Shown piece by piece: positions 12,201 through 22,085 of a stretch of 64,000 bases of DNA. Under the pieces are notes generated by a model, which ran no database searches, had not been told where the DNA came from, and worked only from the letters and a program-made list of their open reading frames with translations. Origin of the DNA: Vermamoeba vermiformis (Eukaryota; Tubulinea; Echinamoebida); NCBI GenBank assembly GCA_045837725.1, contig JBEWZL010000011.1, positions 62,001 to 126,000 on the forward strand, read 5' to 3'. How positions within the stretch are numbered: position 1 is the first letter of the stretch; the number at the start of each line of letters is the position of its first letter. The position numbers were made by a program, and so were the translations under genes.

Positions 12201-14430
12201 ACAACACCTTGCCTCTTGTCAAGACCTACGTGACCGAGGCTCGCGCTGCTCTTTCAACCTTGGAAGGTACAATCACTGCTGCCATGGGCAGTAAAGCTGC
12301 CGCCGGTACTGAATCTAGCGCTGGTACTCCTGCTGTCAAGGCCTCATCAGGTAATTATTTCACGTTAATTAATTGCTTTCGGATCCGATTCTAATTCAAC
12401 ATTCAGTACCCAATGCACCTGGCTTCCCCAGCGGTCCTATCCAATCCACGGTTGGTCCTTGGGTTATTCACATGAACTCCCCGTTGTCCAGCGTTCAAGC
12501 CCAGTCTTCTACCCCTGCTCAGACTCGCAGTTTCCTCATTAAGTGGAACACTAACATCTTGAAGATCAACGGCGAGTGGAAGAAGGCTGTAAATGAGTTG
12601 ATGCGCATGGCCAAGGCCGCTGAAGTTGTGTCAACGGCTAATAACGCCGGCTACTACAAACCTCCTGAATACATCTATGGCAAGTGGGCCGTTGCTCTTT
12701 CGTTGGTTAAGGAGATGGAGGCACAAGTCAACGAGCTGCCGGCTGATGAGCTGAAGACCACCATGCTCGAACAACTCAAGACAGCTCGCACTCAACTCAA
12801 AGAGAACGACAAACGCAACAAATTAGTCTCCGAATTTGTTAGTGTCGTGGAGAAGGCCAGTCGTTTGCACCACCGCCTTGTATGTGAGGTAGAGCAGCCC
12901 TTGCGCGACAACATCTTGGGCTTCGTGGACGAAGTCGCTTCTGAATGGCACTCGCTCAACATGAAGTTCCCGAACATCCCTCCGTTCCAAGAGAAGATGG
13001 ACAAGTTGATCAATGGTCAAATGCACGCTGGCAAGGTCACCTCGATCCTCGAAACTATTAAAGCCATGGCTACGAATGTCGACAGCAAAGTGCCTATTCA
13101 CAAGCAAGAACGTATTATCAACGGACTTAAACAGCTCGAGAAGTGGCCTGTTGCGCACCGTGCAGCTATCTTCCGTTTGCAGAAGGTTTGGAACAACTAC
13201 TTCCGCTTCTTCCAAGAAAATTGGAAGCCCGAGTTCGAGCCTGAATGGCCCACGCCCTCTGCTCCCGCTGACTTGTGGCAGCCTTCTGAAGAAGACGTTG
13301 GCCTTCCTGGCTACGAGATGATTCGTCCTGGCACCCCTGCTCAAAGCGGTCTTCCTTTCGCTAACAGACCTGATAGCACGAAGGACTCTATTTTCGCTGA
13401 ATACACGTTGCCTTTTGCCGGCAAGATCGTCTTTGCCAACGAGACTATCCAGCCTCAAATCAAGAACAAGGACGCCTTTAAGACTAAGTTCAACTTGACT
13501 GATCCGATCTTTGCACGTGCTGTTTGGCCGCGATCTATCGCCAACTATGCGATCGGCAAGAAGAAAGACGGCAGCCCTGTGTACCCCGCTGACGGCCTCA
13601 TGGAAGACCCTCGTGCTCCCAACTTAATCATGTCGTTGGTGCTCAAGATCAATGGCAAACCCGTGTCCAAGAAGTACGCATTCCAAGACTGCTTTGGACA
13701 CTTCGGCGGCAACGCGAAGATGTACAACACGCAACAGACCGTTGGCTTTGAGATCTTGGGCTTGCCTATGGCCCCTGAATCGTTCTACACTGGCTGGGAT
13801 TTGATGCCCAGAGTGCTCTACGGCCAACTTCTGCGCGCTGGTGCTGGCACTCACAAGGTCGAAATGTCGCTCCATTACAACCTTTTTGATACCGATCCCA
13901 CGCATCAAAATCTGAAAGACGGTCCTACCAACATTGACACTTTGACATCTCATCCCTTGGCCGAGGGTTCATTCGAGGTCGTTGTTCCTGCTGGTGCAAA
14001 GATGCCCGACTCTTTTGGACCAATCAACGTTGAGCCCGCGCCGTTGCAAGCACTCCAAACTTACTTCCGTGACCACCGCGAACACATGGTTTGGGCCAAG
14101 CTCGAAGACGATTGGCAGATCCGCGAAGAAGCACAAGAACTTCTTGAATACGATAGGTTCAGCAAGGTTATGGTCAAGACTAAGATCCCTGCTAAATATG
14201 GCAAGGCGTACGGCTGCTTGACGTACAAGAGCCCCGAAAACAAGTGGCCGCAAGAAGCGATTACGTACTACGTCGTGATTGTTATTGCTGGCCCCAAGAA
14301 GACTTGGTCTGAAGGCATTGAAGGTATCTCTGTGTTCCGTCAAGGCGCCCAATTCGAAGCTGACTTCTTGCCGGATTCACTCCTCTCCACCATCCCGAAC
14401 AGATGCGAGCCCAAGTTCCGTAATCTCTAA
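9251..14430 (+). CDS. Large cytosolic repeat protein with conserved C-terminal region
   Basis: Two exons joined across a 56-base intron (12351-12406) give about 1,707 residues. Residues 1-80 are a helical lead-in (EALEGLLSSLKKRVYNSFEE). Residues 82-1017 are twelve head-to-tail repeats of exactly 78 residues, each centred on KDMHFHN(Q/R)YQNALDAVAKAR. The remaining ~690 residues are not repetitive and are globular in character, with Trp/Tyr/Pro-rich blocks such as GWDLMPRVLYGQLLRAGAGTH. No signal peptide or membrane helix is seen. The ATG at 9251 was chosen because it follows an intron-like TTTTTAG and starts the helical region; the frame is open further upstream only through non-ATG codons. 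Codons are richer in G/C than the neighbours and strongly biased, which suggests high expression. I do not recognise the family; a structural or scaffold role is a guess from the repeat layout. Confidence 0.8.
9494..12301 (+). repeat. Twelve tandem 234-base coding repeats (78 residues each)
   Basis: Units begin at 9494, 9728, 9962 and so on every 234 bases, with no length change across the array. The consensus begins D(D/E)KIREAKTHGTNAKDMHFH and ends CG(D/E)-(S/A)-(L/M)-(F/Y)-(S/G)-R. Units 2-4 are almost identical to one another, including at DNA level, which points to recent duplication or conversion. Units 1 and 10-12 are the most diverged and look oldest. The HFH core is kept in units 1-9 (LFH in unit 7) and changes to LHS, FHS and AEHS in the last three. 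Confidence 0.95.
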
Positions 14431-14545
14431 TACGGGATCGTGCAAATAGTGCATTAGTGTTAATAAATACCAATTTTAAATATATTACGTGGAATTTATC
14501 GTTACGTCAACCATAAACATTGAAAGAATTCCGAAAAATCAATAT

Positions 14546-16303
14546 TTACAATTCGCCGTTTGTTAAAGTCGTTTGGTTTTGTACGACCTCGCTCAAGTTT
14601 GCATTAATTACGTCCATAATACTTTCCAAAGCTCCTATTGTCAAATCATACGTATACCATGCGTCTGGTTCTTGTTGTAGATTTAAAAATACGACTTGGA
14701 GGTACTCAAACTGATGTTTGATCCACATCCGCTCGGCAGGTTCAATAATGTTCGAATAAAATTGTTCTACGTGTTGAATGCACCTATCAAATTCTTGTTC
14801 CATATTATTAGGCATGTTGATCATCGCTAATGCCTTCAATCCGTATACTAGAACTCCATAGAATTGATAATGAGTGGATCCATAAAAAATGGCAAAATAT
14901 TTCTCAGCATTAGCGGCATATTTCCATAAATAACTAAGAAATTATTAGTTACATTACATACTAATATAATTATTATTCTTACTTAAGTGCTCGTGCATCT
15001 TCATGAGTACGAAGTTTCGATAAGCGCGATAAAAATGCCATAATTCGAGCAAGTTCCTTGAACAGTGCTAACTCTAACTATAATATACAGTCTATAAGTA
15101 TATGATTATATTTGATATAATGAACCTACAGTAATGTTGGCGCCTTGAAATGACTCCAACTTGCGGATCCAAATATCGGTGTCTTTGCAACTCTGAATAG
15201 GCGCTATAATTATTAACGTGTACGTTAGCCTAAATATACATATTAGTATTATAAGAAATAATTTATATAGGCAGTTCTTACTCTTCTACAATTCGTGGAT
15301 CTAAAGTTTTCTCGTTTATTCGTAGTAGATCCGCTGCTCGTTGCCATAAAGATGGGATCGTCTCATAACTCTTCTTAAATATCATATAGAAAATGCTGTA
15401 TATTGATGATAATATGAATTGCTTCGTTGATTCCGGATCGAGTACCGAAAGGTTCTTAACTGCTGGCAGTTCTAGGATAGCCATCGCTGCGCGATGAAAA
15501 TGGGCCGCTTTTATATCAAGATGAAGTAATTTTGACCCTAAATAGAATCATAGTTAGCTCGATCCAGTCCAGTACAATTTCCAAAAAAGGAAAATCAAAA
15601 ATTAAACGAATTTTTCTGCTGTTAAAATTAGTCAATTTAACGTACCTATTGCAAACATTGAACTTTGACTAAGGAGCTGCAGCATCATTTCGAAATTGAA
15701 GACGGAACTTCCGGCAAAGAGGTCATCCGGAATTTTTGTAGTAAATAGTCGGTGATAGAACAATCCAGAGAACTCCGTTGCATAGGCAACAGTTGTATGC
15801 GGCATAAGCGGCTTCATTAAGCGATAAAATGCTGCTGTTGTAGCCTGCACTACCTGCAGCATCGAGTCGCAAAATCCAGGTTCGATCCCGCAAGCTTTGG
15901 CTGCTAAAGGGACTCCAGGCGGTAATACTACATTTTCTTCTACTCTTTTTTCTATATATTCATGGTGCGGATGTGCTATTACGTTATTTTGGGGCTCAAT
16001 GTCGATCTTGATCGGATTTTGTTGGGGCGGATTCTCGATACTTCTTTTTCTCTTTCGTTTGGAAGGCGGAGCTGTATATTCGCATTGCAATCCTCGACTT
16101 ATGCATTGAAAACAAGCCAATCGATAATCACATTTGATTTTGCGCTTCTTGCAAGAGTCACACGGCCTGTCGAACTGAAGCGACGGATCTGCATTCCGTT
16201 TTGTGTCATTATTAGAGTAAGTATTGTACTCCATATTGGTCTGCATACTTGTTGTGTTGTTATATTTTGATTTGTGAAATGACGTTCGAGCAACTGGTCC
16301 CAT
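14546..16303 (-). CDS. Zn2Cys6 (GAL4-type) transcription factor
   Basis: Five exons from 16303 to TAA at 14546. The first encodes a polar Asn/Thr-rich N-terminus, then the zinc cluster CDSCKKRKIKC...CFQCISRGLQC with the six cysteines in the expected order, followed by a basic nuclear-signal segment (PPSKRKRKRS). Downstream exons (to about 15640; 15545-15278; 15205-15130; 15075-14990; 14935-14546) encode a helical region similar in character to the middle homology region of fungal zinc-cluster regulators (for example DLLRINEKTLDP, FLSRLSKLRTHEDA). It should bind DNA, probably as a dimer. This family is mainly fungal but is also known from amoebae. Target genes are unknown; the secondary-metabolite genes some 6 kb away make an attractive but untested link. 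Confidence 0.8.
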
Positions 16304-16324
16304 CCGTTAAAAATCGTCGGATGT

Positions 16325-16448
16325 AGAAATTTCCAGCTCCGAACGACTCTTCTCGGACGTCGTGCTTTTAGAAACTTCTATTTTCCAGGATGCAAAGCAG
16401 AGGCGCCGCCTAGCAGATTTTCGGAGTTGCAATTTACCAGAAGCTTCT
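16325..16448. promoter_or_regulatory. Three heat-shock-element-like dyads upstream of the zinc-cluster gene
   Basis: Perfect nGAAnnTTCn dyads sit at 16325-16334 (aGAAatTTCc), 16370-16379 (aGAAacTTCt) and 16439-16448 (aGAAgcTTCt). The third is followed by TAGATG, close to a third GAA-type unit. They lie 22-145 bases upstream of the start codon at 16303. HSF normally needs three contiguous units, so only the third comes near a full site. Confidence 0.35.
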
Positions 16449-16514
16449 AGATGATCTTGAAAATGAATGATTAATCACAATTTTAAGGTGAGTTTAATTA
16501 AATTTAATATTTAG

Positions 16515-16579
16515 GTTGATTTTCCGTCGTGAAACTAGTGCTGGTAAAGCCATGACATTACATCCGACGGAAAATCAAC
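16515..16579. repeat. Perfect 15-bp inverted repeat with 35-base loop
   Basis: Arm GTTGATTTTCCGTCG at 16515-16529 is matched exactly by CGACGGAAAATCAAC at 16565-16579. The RNA or single strand would fold into a stable hairpin. A related half (TCGTCGGATGTA) lies near 16314. No coding frame overlaps it. It could be a tiny non-autonomous element, a terminator-like structure or a protein-binding dyad. From 16580 to 16983 nothing else is supported. Confidence 0.6.
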
Positions 16580-16983
16580 TGCAGATGTTACTTATTATTA
16601 ACGTGGTTTAATTATATGATAACTCTTACCAATATTTTATGTTATTTTGAGCACGATTATTATTTGAATTTCTTGAAAGCTCTGCTCATCTCAAGCCTAA
16701 CCTTTAACCTTAGTTTCTTCCTGTCCAGTGGATCGTATACAAACCACTGCTAACAAAGCTTTTAATGTGCACACTTTATTATTTACTGATGTGCTCATCA
16801 TTATCGTTGTTGCAACAACCATCACCTCGTTGAAAAAACTTTTTCTTGTGTGATACAAAGCTACTAGTGGCGTATGAGCAGTCAACGCATGCAATAAATA
16901 GATTTAATAACTCCATAAAATATTTCCTTGCTGAGGTGCTGATCCAAATCCACCCGAGCTCGAAATTCTAGCTAAAGCTACTT

Positions 16984-19570
16984 TTATTTGCCAGCATTGC
17001 TTGGTGGTAAAGCAAAGAAATCGCCGTACACAGGCGTATGATCACTCACTCGGTCTTGTCGCTTGCCCAGGCCTTGTGGTGCTTTGCTGTACTTGGCAAA
17101 CAATCCATGAGCAATACCACAGCTGGTGACTTGCTCGTCTAGATTAGGACTGATGAATATATGATCAAGCAAGCACTTTTTCTCCGACACGCGATCAACG
17201 TAGTCATCAAAGACGACGGAGTACATCTGATCTTCAGGCAGATTCGACTTTTCGTTCAAAAGTGCTTTGAGCAATTTCTTCGCATAGAACGGGCTGCCCA
17301 TCAAAATTTCAACGCTGTCGAACAGCAAATAATATTCTTCGAAGAAATCCATGCCTGCAATAAAAACGTAAGTAATCGTCCGAGGTAAACTTTTCAGCAG
17401 ATCCGCACGCCACCATCGACACAGCTAATGACAGATAATATTGATTATGATACTTACCGGGACCATCGTTCAAATCACCGGCAACAACGACCATTGCGTC
17501 TTTATGTCTCGCAAAAATAACGCTGTCAATGCACTTGCGGACACGTGTACTACAAATCCATCAGTTAGTTTCTATTTCCTTATTTGGTTCTTCGAATTAG
17601 CGTACCATTCAGATGCAATTCTTCTACGAGTCTTAACAGCCTTTCGAATGTACTCTTGTTGTTTTTCAGGTTCGAGACTTCGCCACAATTCTTCACCTTC
17701 TCCCACGTGCTTTGATTTCAAGTGCAAAGCAATGAAGAAAATTGGTTGCTTAGGATTATTGGGCAAATTAATCTCTGCTTGAACGACGACAGGTCTGCGA
17801 GTGAATCCGTAACTTTCTAATTTGAACTGGCCGCTGACATCGAAATCCCACTTCTTCGCCAAGAAATCGTTTGACTGAATTTTGCCATATTAGGATATAC
17901 ATTATAAAGCACGTGATTATTGTAATGACTTACGGGTGCGTGCAGCTTGGCGTCAGAGACAGGACCGTTCTTCTTGGTCATAATGTAGATTCGTTGGTGA
18001 TCGCCGTCAATGCCTCCAAAAGCATCATAGGCGTCGTTCAAATAGGTCTTAATCCAAAACTTCAATTTGTCCAGATTAGCAGGACCTGCAAGGATAAAAT
18101 TAAGTCCGTGAAAAAAAATCCAAAAATATCAATGTTTTTTACCTTCTTGAATGCCCATCACGTCCGGATCTAGTTCCTTAATTAGGCCGGCAATTCTTTT
18201 GCTCAATTCGTTGCCATCAGTGATGCCTTCATTGCGACTTTGAGTGATGATCGTGAACGTGCCATCAGAATCTATCAAAACCATTTTCAGTATTAAGTAC
18301 AGCTCATATAAAATATAATACTATTAATGGTGAAGTTACTTACGCTCTTCAATGATTTGATCGAACCACTCGATGTTCCAGGAGGCAAATCGCAAGCGTC
18401 CGGTGCGGGTACATTCGGGCGTCGGAATAACAATCTCTTTGGTGATGACAGGAGCAGTGACTGTCACATTGGATGCAGCTACGACCTCTTTAGCGTCCTT
18501 ATTAGTGACGGTTGCTTTGGCGGTCTCCTTAGTCGCAGTAGTTGTCGTAGATACGACGGTTGTCGCGCTCTTTTCGGCGTCTTTGGGAAGAACCTCTACA
18601 ACTGTTGCTTGCTTCTGTTCGGTATTTACAGCTAGCTCGACCTTCTTGTCGCCTTGCGTCTTCTCGACTACGTTTTCGTTTGATTTCTCCGTAGTTTTTA
18701 CGGCCGCAACTTCTGGATGTGGAGCCTCGACAACGATCGTAGGCGAGTTTACCACGGCAGTTTTATCGTTGTTAGGCTTCTTTTCTTCTACGTTAGTATT
18801 ATTGACGGTATTATCAGGCTTTTTCTCGGGAGTTTTCGAAGTCATTTGAATTTCATGAACGGTTCGTTCCAGTTGCTGGATTTGTTTTTGATGGAGCTCT
18901 TGGACCTTAACTAAATTGTAGATTTGTTGCTGGAGGTTCCTAGTAGTCGCAGTATCCTTCTTATACTTGGCGCTTTCGGGAATTTGATAAAATCGCGAAT
19001 CATAATCGTCAAAATCTTGAGCTCCCTTGAATCTCTTGCCGTGAGGCACTTGATCTTTGGGGATAAATATTTTAACCTTCTCTTTGCTTTTAGAGCGTGA
19101 TCTGTATCATAGATAAGGTCAGTTTCGTGTGAACCTGAAATTTAATGAAAAGGCATCCTAAAAAATATTAAAATTCAAAAATCTGACGGTTAATTATACC
19201 GTCACGGTATTATATAATACATTACTATAATTATCGTAAATTACCTATTGCGTTTATCATCCCGACGGTTGTATTTGTCGTTATCTTTTTCAGCATAAGA
19301 GCCTGCACGTCCTCTATGATGATCTTCGTGGTCTATATGTGCGCCACTACTAGGAGAAGGTGAGGCAGTCCAAGGAGATCGAGCCATAACTTCGCGCAAA
19401 GTCTTTTCGTTGGGAGATTCGGGCACGGAGAATTCAGCGTCTTCTTCCTCTGAAGTCGAATTGTCCTCGCTGGAAGGGATCCGAATAGGCTGCGAAGGTC
19501 CTTGCAGTTCATCGTCGTCGTCTTCGACCGGTTTAGCTCGACGACGATTGCCTTGTTGTTTCAAATCCAT
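16984..19570 (-). CDS. DNase I-fold endonuclease/exonuclease/phosphatase family protein
   Basis: About eight exons from ATG at 19570 to TAA at 16984. The first 110 residues are acidic, Ser/Asp-rich and end in an Arg/Asp-rich stretch (NRRDDKRNR). The next exon adds an SRSKSKEK motif, a coiled-coil segment (RNLQQQIYNLVKVQELHQKQ) and a long Val/Thr/Lys/Glu-rich linker. The catalytic part starts at RFASWNIEWFD (metal-binding Asn), then DVMGIQE (metal-binding Glu), VVVAGDLND (Asp-Asn) and VSDHTPVYGDF (the Asp-His pair near the end), all in family order. So the phosphodiesterase site looks complete. Substrate could be nucleic acid or a phospholipid; the polar, RS-like N-terminus favours a nuclear or RNA-linked role, but that is inference. 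It is divergent from the nitrilase gene, 65 bases away. Confidence 0.75.
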
Positions 19571-19635
19571 TGTGAAATTTTGAAAATAAACCGAAAAATC
19601 AGATTTTTTTTATTCACGCGAACTGAAACGATCCA
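19571..19635. promoter_or_regulatory. Very short shared divergent promoter
   Basis: Only 65 bases lie between the start codons of the DNase I-fold gene (minus) and the nitrilase-family gene (plus), so both must share core promoter DNA. A run of T (about 19602-19610) is the only obvious feature. Confidence 0.5.
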
Positions 19636-20881
19636 ATGACTTCATCACACGTTTCAACACCTATATTACACGTCGGTGTATACCAAGGAGGATGCGCAGA
19701 AGGTGTAGAAGCAAATCTGAAATTGTTAGAGAAAGTTACTGCACAAAAACGAGATCAGAAATCAGATCTAGTAATATTTGCTGAATTATTCCTCTGTGGA
19801 TATTGCATTGGTCCTAAATTCCACGAAGGTACGATTAATAAAAGCATATTAAAAATAAAAATATCAAGTAAACGTTGGAAAACGGTTAATAAGAACTTAT
19901 GATATATACGCGACGATCAATAATTAATATTTACTTGTATTAATTAATAGTATGATATTACTGCTCGCTAATTACTTTACAGTGGCTGAAGAAGCAGATG
20001 GACCATCGTTTCAATTTATTTCAACGGTAGCGAAGAAAAACAACATAGGAATTGCATACGGATATGCTGAAAGGTATGTATATATATGATATTTTATCCT
20101 ATTAAATATGTTAGTAAGTCAATCCGCTTACAGATCCAAAGAAAATTCGACAGTCGTTTACAACTCAGTTCAAGTCCTCGACAAAGAAGGCAAATCAATA
20201 CTAAATTATAGAAAAACACATGTATGGGGTCCATATGAAAACGAGTTCTTTACAAAAGGCGACGTTTTGCCTCCCGTTGTTGACTTTTGTGGTAAGCATT
20301 CAGATCCGCTTGTTTATGATAACTGTACCATGAAACACGTACTAATAATGGATATTGATATTAGGAATGAAAATTAGCGCTTTAATATGCTACGATATTG
20401 AGTTTGTTGAACCAGCCCGGATCTTGGCAATTAATGGCGCTCAATTATTGATCGTACCGACAGGTAATTATTATCTACTTTATATCGTACATCTATAATA
20501 CTTATATAAATCCACATAGCCATCGTTACCACTGAAATGTCGAGATTGACTATTCCTTGCCGCGCTTATGAAAATAACGTATTTATCTGCTATGCAAATC
20601 GAGTTGGATTAGAGCCATGTCCTCATTGGAAGAGGAACTTGAATTTTGTAGGCAATAGCGTTATATGTAAGTCCTTGTAGTGCTTAAATCGGTGAGTTTT
20701 CTGATTCTGGTTGCCAGATGCGCCGAATGGAATTGAGATGGCAAGAGGAAATAACACTAAAGAAGAGCTTCTTATTGCCGAGCTAGATTTTTCGAAGAAT
20801 TCTTACAGAGAAAAGAACGCGCAGAATCCTTACTTCACTGATAGGCGGCCAGAATTGTACGAGCAGATCCTGAAAAAGTAA
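19636..20881 (+). CDS. Nitrilase-superfamily carbon-nitrogen hydrolase
   Basis: Six or seven exons. The Glu-Lys-Cys catalytic set is present in order: E in LVIFAELFLCGY, K in NYRKTHVWGPYE, and C in ALICYDIEFVEPARILA. A later exon has IPCRAYENNVFICYANRVG, typical of the family's last core strand. The product is about 275 residues, the usual length for a stand-alone amidase. It would hydrolyse a carbon-nitrogen bond in an amide or carbamoyl compound; the exact substrate cannot be told. The layout resembles omega-amidase and N-carbamoylputrescine amidase-like members. The third intron holds CAGATCCGC (20301-20309), one of the recurrent intronic sites. The gene ends with TAA at 20881. Confidence 0.85.
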
Positions 20882-21330
20882 ACCAACCCCGATATATCGG
20901 AATCTACTACATTAGACAGACAAGCGCACCCTCTTATTGCTTTATTGGTGGAGCGAGTGAAATTTGATAATGAGGGTTAGGGTTAGGGTTGCGGTTGCAC
21001 CATATCGATACATGCTCCGTGTCCTCGTCACATGATTTGAATACGGGTTACCAGGATGCACGGAGTGATGGTCGGAAGTTTATTGACTACTTTGAGCGGG
21101 CCTATACGAGGCTTGTGTAAACTTGACAAGACCAGACTTGGCTTGATACAGATCTGAAGAGCAGCAAAATCGATTTTCCTTAACTGGACTATGCAATATT
21201 TCTAAACTATCAAGGACAAACGGCGAAGCGCGGCGAAAATCACATTTGAGCGGATGTCCGATCACTCACGATTTAATAACCCAACAATTTTATTTTATCT
21301 AACAAAACAAAACAATACATTACACGAAAA
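20882..21330. other. Intergenic spacer with a telomere-like tract
   Basis: No gene is supported between the nitrilase and isochorismatase-fold genes. The stretch contains the TTAGGG-type tract described separately and a short diverged inverted pair (CTCCGTG near 21015, CACGGAG near 21059). Confidence 0.5.
20973..20990 (+). repeat. Interstitial TTAGGG-type tract
   Basis: GGGTTAGGGTTAGGGTT is followed by a one-off variant GCGGTT. This is nearly three units of the TTAGGG repeat used as telomere DNA by many eukaryotes, here far from any chromosome end in the window. It may mark an old break repair or a Myb/TRF-type binding site. Confidence 0.6.
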
Positions 21331-22024
21331 ATGACCACCGCCATCTTGTGCTGCGACTTCCAACCTGATATTCTTGGCATATTGGAGCCTGACGCCAAGA
21401 CAAACGTCATAGCCAAAGCGCAGCAAGCTCTCGAAGCTGCACGAAGCAAAAATTTATTTACAATTTTTATTCGTGTGGCCTTTAGACCTGGATACCCAGA
21501 AGTTAGTCCCAACAACCTGGTAAATATTCTACATTTTTAAAAAAATATCTAACGAAATTTCTGGCTCGATCTAACATTTATCAGGCCTTCGCTGGTGTTA
21601 AAGGTTTCAATCGTGTCATCGATGGTACTCCTGGTGCTGCAATTATTGATGAGCTCAAACCAAGAGACAATGAAGTCGTTCTGACCAAGACCAGATTCGG
21701 TTCTTTCAGCACAACTCCTCTTCGTACAATTTTAACAGCACAAGGCGTCAACCATATTGTGATATTCGGAGTATCGACTAGCGGCGTTGTATTGACTACT
21801 GTTCGCGAAGCAGCTGATATGGACTTCAAAATCACCGTCATAAGTGACGCGTGCGCAGATCGATCCGCTGATGCCCACAAAGTCCTAAACGGTACGCTAG
21901 TTTAATATCTATTTAGCACCATTGAACTTACTAACAAATTTGGTCAGAGATTATTTTCCCCCGTCAAGCTAGTGTTGTTACTACAGATCAGTGGATCGAG
22001 TCTCTTAATGCCACGAGCCACTAA
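21331..22024 (+). CDS. Isochorismatase-fold hydrolase-like protein
   Basis: Three exons. The family's catalytic Asp is in ILCCDFQPDIL near the start and the Lys in VVLTKTRFGSF. The position that is Cys in cysteine hydrolases of this fold is Val here (GVSTSGVVLTTVREAADMDF), as also happens in some bacterial members. The end FPPRQASVVTTDQWIESL is typical. About 195 residues, normal length. It either uses a cysteine-free mechanism like true isochorismatases or has lost hydrolysis. It sits 61 bases from the 3' end of NRPS copy A, in convergent orientation. A metabolic link to that cluster is possible but unproven. Confidence 0.75.
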
Positions 22025-22085
22025 TCCGTTCAATAAATAAATGTGCTTTATCATAATACATTGGCAATTTATTTTTTATCGCGCG

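Noticed and set aside
9494-12301. Regular repeat that might be taken for a CRISPR or satellite array
   Set aside because: Units keep one reading frame and differ mostly in ways that conserve the protein; there are no spacers.
18373-18849. 158-codon plus-strand frame with a membrane-like Val/Ala-rich translation
   Set aside because: It is the complement of the Thr/Val/Lys-rich linker of the DNase I-fold gene.
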